The translations under genes were made by a program, and so were the position numbers. Shown here in pieces: positions 11,801 through 24,700 of a DNA stretch of 64,000 bases. This DNA is from Numida meleagris (Eukaryota; Chordata; Aves; Galliformes; Numididae): NCBI RefSeq assembly GCF_002078875.1, contig NC_034414.1, forward strand, positions 19,869,100-19,933,099, written 5' to 3'. Within the stretch, counting starts at the first letter, position 1. The number at the start of each line of letters is the position of its first letter. The notes beneath the pieces were generated by a model. That model saw nothing but the letters and a program-made list of their open reading frames with translations. It made no database searches and was not told the DNA's origin.

Positions 11801-14800
11801 TTAATCAGGGAGACACTCTGCTTTTGTATCATCTGTTGACTTCTGGAGGCCTTGAATACTCAATGCATGATGCATCTCAAACAAGATAGAAAGTCAGGTG
11901 TGCTTTCTTGACCTTCATGGTCCTGAAGGACCTCTTGGTCTTCTGAAGAAAACCTGCCTCCTACCTGCTAGTTTCCAACCACAGAACCAAGTTGACAAGT
12001 GTCAAGGTTGATAAGTGACCTGAGTTATGGAAGTTGCTGAAGACATATCAATATTTATTAGTAAAGAAAATGACAGACCGAGAGGTTATCATGCCATAAG
12101 TCAAATGAAGCAAGGATTCATTGTGTAAGATACATTATAAGCATGCAAACCATGGATGTAAAGCGATGCCTAATAGGAGCCACAGGCTGAAAAAAAGTGA
12201 GTTTGTTTTCAACATGTGATCATGACAACCATACCGTTGCTTCTCATTTTACCCGAATAGCTGTGATGCTATCAAATATGAATAAAATTGAACATAGGAG
12301 ATGTTTATTTACCAACTCTGCTCACACAACATTAGGCATTAAATTCTCAAACTATTTCATAATTTGATGAACATCTATGTAGTATATTCAATTATTCGTA
12401 AAATTAAACCACAGTTATGTTAAGTAATAACTTCTACTTATTTCAATGTTTGTTCTAGCAATAGGTCATGCAGCAACAGCAGAATGATATTGATGAGAAA
12501 CAATTAATACTTCAATGTAAAAATGTATGATGTGAATCCATGCACTGAAATACAAAAGATTAATCATTTAGCTATCTGGAAAAAATGTCCAGACAAATTA
12601 ATTACTAGAATCTGAAAGTCAGGAGACTAATCCAATTAAACATGTAAATGTGGTACCTATGGCGTTCATTTGCAGTGTCCTTCAAGCTAATAATTAAATG
12701 ATGGATTTTAAAACTAATCATTAAGTATCAGCTGTTAGCCAAAAAAATTCAGAGTACGCTTAGACTTGTGCTGCCACATTAATCCTTGACAAAGTCATCT
12801 CATCTCCCAGTCCTCATCTCTTTCCAGCTTAAGGTACTTGAAGAAAAATCCTGTTTTCCAGTGTGCAAGTACAGAAGGTTAGATTTACTCGGGATGTATA
12901 TTGTCACAAATATGTTCTAAACCCTGAACATCTGGCAACCTAATCACATAAATGGCACTGAATATAGACTTTATATTTCACTGTCCAGAGCGATTTTACA
13001 CAAGCCACCTCACCTGAAGATCTGTCACAACCAAAGAAGAAGTGAACAATTCCTGCCACTTTCTCTAATTATTACTGCCACATACAGGAGCAGCCATAAT
13101 GCACACAAAGGCACATGGTGACCCCTACCCATGTTCTTCTGCTGTCTTATGACAAAACAATATTATTTGTATTGTCAGCTTTGGTAACAATCAGATATTT
13201 TCCCTTCAAATCCACATTAGTCTTGAAATCTGGAGTTTTGGTAAAGAACCTAAACATTGGAGATAAAACACTCTCAGACATGAAAGCTTAACTCTTCTGA
13301 AAAAGAATATTTTGCAGTCTAACGTGAATGAAACACTGCCTCTCACAAAATATTTTTTTTGTTGTTGTGATTTTGTCATCAGTGCATCTGTAACTTTCCA
13401 GCAAATTCCTGAAAATACGTTCACAGTGTTTTGGTGATAAATAACCAAATGTGACTGTTGATGTTATTTTGGTGCAAGCATTCACTGTTGTTTTCATACT
13501 GTTGTTCTTAGAAAAAAAAAAATCCAGTTTTCTTGAATATTCATCACTGACCACATGTTCACTATACCCTCCTCGTTCCACCTTAAGCATCTATGATTGC
13601 TAGCTGACCAAATAAAAGCTCTGCCTGATAGCCCTGGATAAACCCATCAAGATACACAATAAATTTAACTGCTTTAAATCTACACTACTTCACTGAAGTC
13701 AAGGAAGTGAAACTATTACATCATCTGCCCATCTAAAGTTACCCCAACAGCACTTCTGGCCAAATATGTCCATCTCATACGCAGGTTGGAAAGAATAAGA
13801 AAAGTCAATGAGACTCATGCAACACAAGATATAAAGATGATCAAGCAGCTTTTCTATCAGAGGTGATACAAACAAGAGGGAAAACACAAAAGCATCCTTT
13901 TTTAAAATTCAGCTATGCCAAAGGGGTAACATTTGAATAAAATATCGCTTAAAATCTTAACACATTACAAAGAGTATGAAAGGTGTAAAATGCAAAATGA
14001 GTTGTTTTATCTTTTGACATCAAGAATCAAGATCTATTGATTGTTCATGATCGGTCACATCCTGTGTTGGAGATAAATGCTGTCTAAAGGATTTTATTCT
14101 ATATGCATGACATCCTACTCCACCAGCATGGAAGTTGCCCTAGCTTTCATTTTTGTTTTTTTTTTTCACTAGTTCAAATGATACTACAACATAGTAATAT
14201 TGTTGGTGCCCAATCTGATGGTTATTTTGTGTGGGTTTAACTCCATTCAGTAGATAGCATCTGACACAAGTTAGTCTGAATATAGAAAGCAACGGCAGTA
14301 TCTAAGAGCACTCAGAATAGTGACATCTATGAGAGTAAGCCAGAAGTCTCTACAGTGCATTCACAAGCACAACAAAATTATTTTCCAGATGAGTAAGTAT
14401 TGCCTAGGAAACAGCGTGAAACAGCCTTGTAAGTCACTGTCTCAGCTAGCAATTGCTTGTGGTCTTAGGTAGCTACATGCATAATCAAGGCAGATTGCAG
14501 CATTCTGATAACATGCCTTTCCTTACTGCAGATTTATGCTCAGCATTCCCTTACTCTTGTTTTTTTGGTGGATAGATGAGTGTTTGATCCACACAATTGT
14601 GACAAAAATGCAAAATGAACAGGATCAAACCAGAAACATGACTGTTTCCCAGGAACCTGAAATATCACTACTAGTTATTGCTTTATCCAGGCTCCTGGCA
14701 CCTACAGCTCTTAACCTCAGGTTTGGAATATTCCTAAAGTTAATGTTTTTGGACTGTAAAAGCATTCACAGAACTCAATTTCAGTTTCTGAAGTATGAAA

Positions 14801-16553
14801 AAACTAGAAACTTGTTTCACATACACTCTGTAATTCATATTTTCTGTAGTCCATCTGTTTAGTTATAGAAATATTTGGGAGTTTTATTCTTCTTACCCTG
14901 CATCTGAAGCTGCATATAACCCTACAATAAAGAACTTAGATCACAGCACTCTCAGCACATCCAGGGGAAGCACTGCTATAAATACATTTCATTGAAAACA
15001 GCGCAGCTAGAACATTTGACATCAGCAGAGTATTCAGAAGGCAATTCAGGGCTTGACTGCACAGGGTCAAAAAGGTGGAGCACAGCAGGTTGCTCGGACT
15101 GGAAACTATCCTCAAAATTATATCACAAATGATTATGATGTTTGATCTAAATGAAGTGTTTCCACTTCACAAGCCTCAGTGTGTTTGGAAGGAGGGATGC
15201 GGTTAACATTTCAACAGGGAGTAAGTGCTGGCACTGCTGAAATTGGTGCTGATATTCTGAAGAATACCAGACCCTGCAAGAAAGCAGCAAGAAAGCTACT
15301 TTGTTTGTGAAGACACACAGATGAATCAGTTTATGTAGCCACCATCTGCAGACGGACATTTGCTATCGGATTAAATAAGGACCCTACACCCATCCTGGTC
15401 TAATCTGATTTGACATTCTCCAGACAGCCCCAGCTTTCAATAAAAGACTTCTGGGTTAGCTTTGTAGCACAAGCATCTGTAAGGAAAACTGCTTGGCACT
15501 ACACTTAATAGCGCCAGCGATTCAAATTCTATTCTGATGTCTTCCAAATAGTATTTGCAAATGCTTGCATAATTAGAACAATACTTTTTCTTCTAGTAAC
15601 AACAAACAAATCTCATCTGTTCTCTTCCATGTCAAAGTCCTGGCTTTTAAGCTGCTCTAGCTTACATGCAAATCACAGCAGTCTGGGCAGTGTTTTTCAT
15701 GATACCACCCCTGCATTGCATTCTCTTCCTTCTAAAAGCTAAATGCTTAGTCTACAAAGCATGCTCAGATCTCTTCTTTAGGAAAGAAGGAATTTTCCAT
15801 TTTGACTGCCAGGCAACTTGGAGTTCACTCCCTGTGCCTGAATACTGCTCCTGAGTGCTACCAGCCTGAACTTGTAAACTCTTTCCCCACAATTTTATGA
15901 ACAATTCTGTTGCTCATTAAAGGAAAAATGAATAAATACAGTTCGGTAGACTAGAAAAGTGTGGATAATGTTGCCTTTTCTTTATGGCTTTCTTTGCCTC
16001 AAGGCGACAACGTTGCCACAGAAATGAAACCCCTTGAAGCGCTGGGTGCCACAGTTGCCTGGACGAGTCACCAACAGGTAACACTGAGCACCACATATAT
16101 AGATACAGTTTCAATAGTCTGCATTATGGTCTTATAAAGAACAGTTAACAACTGTGGAGTTCAATACTTCAAACAATATCTGGCAATGCATTCATAGGAA
16201 CTACAGAATGAAAACAAATGCTATAACTCAAAATTAAGAGAAACAGGTATCATTCTCCTCACTCCAAATTTCTGAAGTAAAGAGCCAGAAGCAAGTGCCA
16301 TGCTGAGTTGACTGGTTTACTTGTGAGTGGTTTAAGACAATCTGCAGGATCCTAATGGGGACAGTGAGCATCAAAGGACTCGGCGCTTGTCTCAGCCTTT
16401 CAATTCCCCTGTTCACCTGCTGACTTAATGGCCATCCTTTACATTATACTGGGCAAATACTGAGTGACTGCTGCTGATCTTCCCATGCCCTATAGAGCTC
16501 CTTGATGGGCAGGTGTTACCCTTATGCTTATTTATCCACCTGCTGTTTGACAC
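8853..16553. other. Unique noncoding stretch, no gene recognised
   Basis: No exon, RNA gene or transposon could be supported. The remaining ERV sequence, if any, is not recognisable beyond about 8855. The part around 12240-12760 is very AT-rich with many TAAT/ATTA cores, which could be regulatory or simply compositional. An 18-T run lies at 11303-11320. The longest frame (108 codons at 14536-14862) matches nothing I know. Confidence 0.5.
11303..11320. repeat. Poly-T run (18 nt)
   Basis: Eighteen consecutive T residues. There is no recognisable SINE or retrotransposon body next to it, so I read it as a simple homopolymer. Confidence 0.9.
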
Positions 16554-16633
16554 TGCTTGCCTGTTTGCACTTTCTTCCTTACTTATTTCTTGTTGCTTGC
16601 CTGTTTGCACTTTCTTCCTTACTTATTTCTTGT
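16554..16633. repeat. Perfect 40-bp tandem duplication
   Basis: Two identical, directly adjacent 40-bp copies occupy 16554-16593 and 16594-16633. The unit begins TGCTTGCCTG and ends TTTCTTGT. Perfect identity in otherwise ordinary noncoding DNA implies a recent event, so the copy number may vary between individuals. No N is present at the junction, unlike the 65-bp duplication at 7810-7940. Confidence 0.92.
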
Positions 16634-18570
16634 TTGAAATTCATCCTCCAAATTCACTCTTTCTTTAATTTGAAAATAAAGCTAGCTTTTATTCTCCAAG
16701 CTTTCCAATATAAACTGTTACATCTGCTCCTTGGAGAAACTGAAGGTTTTAAGTGGGTGGACATTATCACAACACATTAGCTGATGACTTGCATAACTTG
16801 AAATAGACTCTCAGATAAGTTTTAATGTGATGGGGAAGGAGGTGGACTAGCATTGCTGAGATCTATACCCACCTCTTGTTCTGTAATCTGAAGCAATTTT
16901 TCTTATTCCCATTTTTTTTAATGTTATTTTATACTATAGTTATCTATTCCATTGATTATCACAATTTTTAATTAATTCCATTTGTAAACAACTAGTGGAT
17001 GGTTTAGTAAGATGCATTCAGTAAATTAAAGAACTATTAAAAAAGCTTATCTGAAAGCTCCGGGCTAGGCTTTGAGCCTTGCTTCTTTTTCAAGTTGCTG
17101 CAAACAAGAAAACAAGTAATCCCTCAGAGAAGGACAAGTCCCAAACAGTCATTATGGATGTATTCCTAGGGGGTTTGTTTGTACCAGGCAGAACATTACA
17201 TCAAGGTTTCAAGACTTCCTAATGTAGTACCACTTACCACTGGAAAGAAAAGCTGGAAATCAATTTGAACAAGGCTAAGACGTCTGAAACGGGTTTGTAA
17301 TGTATGAATTCCTACAGTCAATTGCTCCTGGGCCCAGGGCACCAGCACACAGCAGAAGGCAGCCTGCCCTCAACTCTCCCTATCCCCTCTCAGGGCAGGC
17401 AATAGGGGCTGCTGACACCTAGCCTAGACCTCTAAAGAGCCCCCCCAGTCTTTTCAGACAGGAAGTCATTTGCCGTTATCTACCACTCCATCAACAGATG
17501 GAGCTAACAAAAAGCCACTGCTATGAAATGTGGTGCCACAGCTGGATTTAATTAAGCTATACTTCAGCACTATATGTCTCAGAGATAACTGTGCCTGCCT
17601 CCTTTACCCAGTTCTTAGGGGATGGATATTTTCAGGGACAGAACCATAGCTGGAGAGCACTGCAGATTAAATCACATGTTCAAGGTGATGGAGAAATACA
17701 TCCTAGCTTCTATTTATATTCCCACACTAAGTCTACATTCAAGTGCCCTAGTCAAGAATGAGCGGTGGAACTTTTCATTATGTTTAAAAACACTTTTCCA
17801 CAGTCTGTAGGAATAATCCCTATAGGTTAAAATGTATCTAGCATTTTCTGAAACTAAAAAAAAAAAAATACTGAGGACCAGAAAAAAAAAAAAACAACCA
17901 AAAAAACATTCTATGCATATTCTGCTTGAAATGACTCCATCTATAGTCAAGATGTAGTATTTTATAAAAGATTCTACAGTCAGATTTAAGCACACAGAAG
18001 ACTGAAAATTTACAGCAAATATTAAATAAACACCTCTTAAAAGTCATAGTGGGAAAGAAACCAAATAGGAGGAGCAGGGCAGGCCTCACCAGTAGGTAAT
18101 ATTTCCATGCAAATTTACCCAGCTGAGCAAATTGTGCTTTAAACAATCATTGTTCTTCTGGGAAAGCAAACCTACTGAAGTTCCAGAAGAGTGAAGTGCC
18201 TTAGGATTTTAATTAAACTGAAAGTCTTTGAAGATGACCATTTATGAAAAAACAAAGTATCCCAATGACCACAGTAGACATTATAAGAACAGTCCCAGAA
18301 CTGAGGCAAGCTGTACATAAAATACATTTAAAATCTTTGCAACAGTACTTCAAATGAACTAAATTAGGGCTACATCAACAGACTGCTGAAAAAATACCTG
18401 ATGTTAATCTGAAGCTTAAGAACATTCACATTTGCAGCTAACCACCACAGCAGCTGTAGAGGCAAGTGATAACACCTGTCTCATAGCCCCTCAGATCACC
18501 ACATACTCAGGCCCCTCAGGAGCCCACACCAGGCCCCTTCCCTTCCTCCTTAGGCAGTATCACCAGTCTG

Positions 18571-18590
18571 AAACCAAACCAAACCAAACC
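18571..18590. repeat. (AAACC)4 microsatellite
   Basis: Four uninterrupted AAACC units lie in a GC-richer patch. An A-rich run with scattered T residues follows about 90 bp downstream at 18677-18704. Confidence 0.85.
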
Positions 18591-18754
18591 ACCCTAGGTC
18601 TTGTGGACTGTCTCTTACCTGCTTGTGCCTTGCTCCCTTCTGCATGGTGCCACCTTTGCTACTGCTGCTCCTGCACTAAAAAAAATAAAAAAATAAAAAA
18701 AAAATGTGGGGGGAAGGTCTGAGCTGAGCTTAAATGGCCTGCAGGTGCGGGGCC

Positions 18755-18830
18755 CAGCTGGGGCTGCACTGAATCATTAATGCAATTAGCGACCTCAGTT
18801 TGACAAATGGCCTCTATTGCTTTCTGCTGT
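18755..18830. promoter_or_regulatory. Candidate conserved noncoding element
   Basis: This is a compact block with ATTAATGCAATTAGCGACC, which packs overlapping homeodomain-type cores and a retained CpG, followed by TTTGACAAATGGCC. The surroundings are ordinary. This is inference from motif density only; the block could equally be chance. Confidence 0.22.
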
Positions 18831-21654
18831 CCTTGGCCTGAAGTTCCCCTCCCCTCTCATGTTTCTTCTCCAATACAAATTCTGGACCACTGTAAAATCT
18901 ACTCAGGGCTGACTGGGGCAAGAGCAAAATCTACTCAGACCTGGCTGCATGCAGTGTGGTGAACACAATTTCTGCTCACTGTAGAAAAAACTTGGAGCTC
19001 TTACTAGCAGTGCCAGGGAACACCTGAGTCCCACTATCCCCGTTGGGAAGTCCCTGCAGTCTGTCTAATGATGTCAGCTCAGAGCAGCTGCTCAGAGAGT
19101 AGGTGGCATGCCAGAACCAGGGCTGTGCTGTTGCCTGTAGCTGCTGCTGGAAAATGCTATGGTGCCTCCCAGCAGTAACCATAAGATGTAACCAAAGGTT
19201 CATGAGGTAACTTGTAATGAGAAATGTCACTGGAATTGTGCTACAACATGACAGAAGGACACCCTCATGTCAAACCGGAGGGCTTTTGGCTGGACTTTGG
19301 AAATCTGTGAGTTTGGCTGAAGAACAAGGAGAGGAAGAAATCAGAAACAAATGGCCAAAAGGTGGCATAACTAAACCTGGGACTGGGAACTAGAGAAAAT
19401 TAGGAAGAGAAGCTTTGCTTGCCAGCATGCCTGTGTAGGACCCTGCTTTGCTGTGGAGTCAGCTGTGTGGTGAGCCCTACTGCTGGAGGAGGCCTCTGCC
19501 TGCCTCACAGCCACCAGGCCCTGTGCTGCCTTGCCTGCTCAGAGTGAGCTTTCATTCTTCCTCTGCTCTGCCCTCCTGCCCAGTCAGCACACTGGTGGCC
19601 CTCCCTGGCTCTGTGGCAAGGTGACAGGGTGGAACATTCACTTCCAGCCTGTGCAGAAGTGGTTGCTGGAGGAGGGCCTGGCCTGGGCATTACTCCTCTT
19701 GGGACACCGGGAGCCATCACCAAGCTGCCAACATGTCATGATGGTACTGCTACAGGCAGATAGTGGATACAAACCACCATTTTCTCCACCATTTGTTATC
19801 TGTTCTTGCCCTCATTTTGAGCTTGCTAGCTTTGGTAGAAGAACTGAGTCTTCTCACAGAGCTCAACCAGGAGTTTAGACAAAATAAACCCTCCTTCCTC
19901 CTGAGAAGAGTTGTGCGATTGAATGAACCTGCAGGCAAATATCCATATTCAACTGGAAAAGCGTGGTTGCTTTTGATTGAGGCTATCTCATGTAGCACTC
20001 ATTTACACTCATTTTTGAAACACTGTGTTATTTTTCTTCTCTTGTACATCAAAATCGATAGAAGTACAGAAATTCTGTAGTTTGTCTATCACTAAAGTAA
20101 ACATGCTTCCATTTATGTATCTATACTTCAAAGCCTCATTGAACTTTTTAGTGTTCCAGATGGTTGTGGGGCATGTTTACATCTTTGATTTTCTGGACAT
20201 ACTTGTTAAAACTGTTTTAAAAAAAAACCAAAACATGGAAGTCAGTACATGGCTGACATTCCTTTATGTAGATTGCATTAGCTGTCCTTAGATATCTGCT
20301 GCCAGTGAAGGGACTCAGTCACAGGTCAGATGATATCAGTAAGATCACCTGTCAGAAAAGTTTGGATGCTCAAATAAGAATAAAATAAAATAACCCTGAT
20401 TTTCCATGCTGTGTATTTCCACAAGGGTATACCTTCCCTCAAGGGTATTACAGGCATGGAATACCTGTGGCATCTAAACATGGAGCTGCCTGATGCTTCT
20501 GAAACTCAGAACTTTTGAAATTTGTTACTCCTCAGTGGTTTATTCAAGTCTGCCTTATCTGGCTGAGGGAGTTGGTTGTAGCGTTGAGATGTCTGCTAAG
20601 CTGCAGTAATGCCTCTGCTCTGCTTGCAGATTTAAAACAGAAGTAAATAAATATTAATTGTAATTTGTTTTGCCTCCCTGTGCTTTGTAAAGTACATGCA
20701 CGCGAAGATTAATTTTGTTAAACTGAGCAGGCAGGAAGCTGGATCCCATAAGTGCCAAATCCAAGCTCCTTGACTGTGTGTCAAAAGAATATGCTTGGCT
20801 CTCAGACTTCTCTCCATTAAAGAGCCCGTGCACTGAATGAAATGTCAGCTTGCAGATTTTGTTTTCTAATCCCAGAAAAATGCAAAATGGTGACTTCAAA
20901 AGCCCTGGTAAGTCAGACACTTCAGACACCTCCTTGCACCAGCTCTGACAGTGTATGTCCTTAAGGTGGCAGCAACTATCAAAAAAGTTTCTTGTTTTTT
21001 TTTACCCATGTGGGGAAGGTGGGATAGGATACAGTAGAGAAGGAGCCTTAAAATTGGAAAGAACGAGAGAAATTTTTCTACAGAGCTCCCTCTTTAATCT
21101 TCAATTTTCTGCTCAGCAGAATCATATTCATAGCCAGATTGTTCATTATTAAGAGCTTATTTCAGATCAAACCCTGTATGTCAGTAGATTAGGACACTGA
21201 GGAAGATTAGCTTCTCACTGTAGGTGGTGGGAGTAAGTTCTTTATCTTATCATTAGCATGGACTTTCATGCGTTTTGATCATAATTAGTAATTCTGCCAG
21301 CAGACTTTCAAACAAGGATTAAAATGCAGATAGATGTCATTTAAATAACATAATCAAACTGAAAGTTAGGTTTCGTGGCAGGCAAATCCTCAGTCAATTG
21401 CATTTTTTGAGTTTTCTAAGACTATTCTGTTGTTTAAAAAATGGGTTTGTTTACTTTCATGTGCTTGTAATTGGTTTTTATTAGCTATTTCTCTTCCTGA
21501 AGAAAAATATTGTTAGTATTCAGGTGAACTTTAATTCTGATTAGTATAAATGGCATGTAAAATTCTTAAGGAACATTTCTGCACATCCTTGCATTGTTGT
21601 AAGTAGAAGCCAAGCATATAGATGAAGAATTATGGAATGGATTCAAATTAAATA

Positions 21655-21719
21655 TCTCCCTCCCCTTTTTTTTTTCTCTCTCTCTCTCTGTTCTTTTTCT
21701 TTTCTTTTTTTTTTTTTTT
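21655..21719. repeat. 65-nt polypyrimidine tract with (CT)n core
   Basis: Every base from 21655 to 21719 is C or T except one G at 21690. The tract contains a (TC)n core at about 21675-21689 and ends in a T run. Long homopurine-homopyrimidine tracts with mirror-like sections can form intramolecular triplexes. It could also belong to a pyrimidine-rich splice acceptor region, but the bases after it give no exon. Confidence 0.85.
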
Positions 21720-24700
21720 AATTTTCATAATGTTTTTGGGCTTTATTCTCTCCATGAATAAGGATTAGTGTCATGGCTCTGAATATATAAGAATATAAGA
21801 CCTTGTCCTACCGTCAAGGTGAACATTCTTAGAACATCAGGAGTTTAAGCTTGCCACATTTCTAAATGTTATGAGCAAAACGGCAAAGAAAGAGAGGACA
21901 ATATTTCAACAACAAAAGCCTCTTGGTTAGATTTAAAATCAAAATTGCAGCAAAGTATGGGTCTACATCATTTGCTAATTTATGCAAATATTGGTTGCAT
22001 AATGAACCTGAATGATAATGTTGCGCATCATTGCACTGTTCATAGAACTCTTAGTTTGGAAAATGTAAAATGCAGGAGGATAAGGAACAGACAAAACACT
22101 GCAAAGAATATGTAGCAGCAGCTCATATACACAACTGCAGGGAATGTGGTTAGCTGGCAGCTGTTTCTGTTCTAAATTTAATCATGAAGCTGGTATGATA
22201 AACCACTTACAACACAGGTAGTGATTACACTTTTACCTGGAGATTTATTTCCTGACACCTCTTTTTGTTTTTCCTTATATCTTATATTTCACCTTACATC
22301 GCATGTTCTCTGGGGAGCGCTTGATTTTTTTGTCACATTTTTGTACAGCATTTAGCCTGGCAGGTCAGGCTCTTTTGGATAGCTCTGCAATTAACTGTGG
22401 AGATGCATATTTAGGCTGCATATGAAAAGCGGCAGAGCTGAATGTTTGGTCCCTTGCCTCTAGTTATGCAAGGATTTTGAAGGTGACAGTGGTTTGGATC
22501 CTCTGGAATAACAGTATTGATTAGGTGCTGCCATACAAAAGGTAAACAAATAATCAGTGGAAATATTTTAAGATGCTAATTTGGGTAAACACTAAAAAAT
22601 CCGTGCAGTTTGTCCAGCGTCAAACAGGAAGCTGGTATTCCAAGGAGGGTCTAAAGTCATCTAGAGTCCTCCAGGCACAGATTTCTAATATCAGAATAAG
22701 AACTGGAGAATAATCTGGAAGCTTCTATCCATTTTTGTGTACTTGTCTAACTTTTCAGAGTGTAATAATCATAAGAGCTTCTTCGCAATTCTCTTTGCAT
22801 ATTTAAATACATAGCAACACTCACACTGCATCCTCCTTCTTGTTCCTCATCTCTTGAAAGCCATTGCTTGGCATTTTTTTGCTGACATAAAGAATACTGC
22901 CTTGAGCAAACAGCACATGCAGGGCTCATAGAGCCACCAGGGAGTACCTGACATGTTTTTCTCCCATCAGCTGAGAACATGCTGCCTGGCAGGTGTATGC
23001 AGACCAGGAAACTTTTGTACCAGGAAGAAAAAAACAACACAAAAAAACCCACAGTTGGAATGTAAAACTAGTTGAGAAGCTTATTTTTGTTAAAGTGCAT
23101 ACCTAATGAGTATAAAAATGCTCATTTTTGTGGCAACAAATGGACAAAAAATAAATTCCCCACAACCAGTATGGTGTAAGGAATTGGAGCCCCCACACAC
23201 ACTTCTTTTCATTTAATTACAACTATTACAATTACATCACCCTTTAATGCATCCTTATCTGAGGCATGTTGAAACTCTATACAAGAAGTGCATCACGGAT
23301 TGAAGTACGTAGAAAACAAAATATTCTTGCTGTTTTCCAGATAGCTTAGAATTAATTGAAAATCTGTGCAGTTATTTTTTGGCTATTTTCAGCAGCAAAA
23401 TAATTTGAGATTTTTCTTCTGTGACAAGGCAGCAGCAAATCAATTCTGATCAGTAGATTTACCTGCTTGCTCAGGAGGGTACCATAAACCCTCATGATTT
23501 AAGAGCACTATCTGCTATCGTGCATGTGTGAGAAATCCAGCTGAATCTCCAAGGTCCGTTATGCTGAAAATTTTTCTGTGCTGATCACTCATCTCAAGAT
23601 TCAGGACATATCTTATCCCTCTGTTAACAATATGATTTTATGGTGACAAATCCAAGATGAATTAAAACTTGCTTGCACTCACTGGAACCAAAGTCTGCTG
23701 CCGTTTATAACTGATTGAGTTCAGAATGATTTTTGGAAATCTTCCATATGTGTCAACAGAAGCATAATTTTTTTCAAAGGAAGTTCAGACTGAGCCAGAG
23801 ACCAAGGGAGGGCTTTGGGAACTTAGATCCTTATCATGTGCTATTCAACCACAGCTCTGTAGCATGTCCTTAAAAACACAAATATGCAAAAAGGAGACTG
23901 AGGTCCATTCGTGTCTGTTCTGCTGTCTCAGAAGAATAACTCTGTGGAGCTGACAGGATTGTGTTTGATCTTGCTCAGTGAAAGTGTGGAATGATATTGC
24001 CTGACAATAAATTGCTTGGAGCAAAAAATTGCATACAATTGCTTGGAGAAGGTAAAATTCAATGCCATATGAGGTGATCAGGAGAAGGTTTGGAAATAAG
24101 AGTGGGGAAAGACACAAAACTATTAGCCTTGATAGAAATGAAAGGAGTGAAGGAAGGAGGAAGAATAATGGGAAGATGGGGAGAAAAGGGAGCTGAGAAA
24201 ATCAAGATGTTGGAACTTAATAGGAGAGACAAAAGCAGAGACTGTGTGATATGTGAATGAGGATGATCTTAAAGGGGACTTTCAGCAAATACAAGGTAAA
24301 AAGCAAGTCTAGGAAAAGGATGTGGCTGCCATCACAATAATATATAGTCATTTAGATAACCTTTCATTTTGAAAAGTTAATTTATTTTTAACTGTTTACT
24401 TGGAAGTCTACAAATGCCTTACTATTCTATGTGTTGTGTTTTTTTCTTTATTTTTTTTCTTAAATGCTTCCCTTGGGCTGGAGTGTGTATTCAAGATATT
24501 TTCAGAGCTTCCCATCTGTTTACTGAACAAATTTCACTTGAAACTTAGAAGTAAAAGATAATTAGCATTAATATTATTATGTGTGCATTCTGTCTGCACC
24601 CTTTCCATATGCAGTGAGTAAGCTATTGCAGAGAAGGAGGCCTGGCTAAGACTGCAAATTCAGACTGTGAACATATGCATACAGATGAGCAAACATATAC

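Noticed and set aside
11907..11945. Small hairpin CCTTCA...TGAAGG as a possible microRNA precursor
   Set aside because: The stem is only six base pairs, far too short for a precursor.
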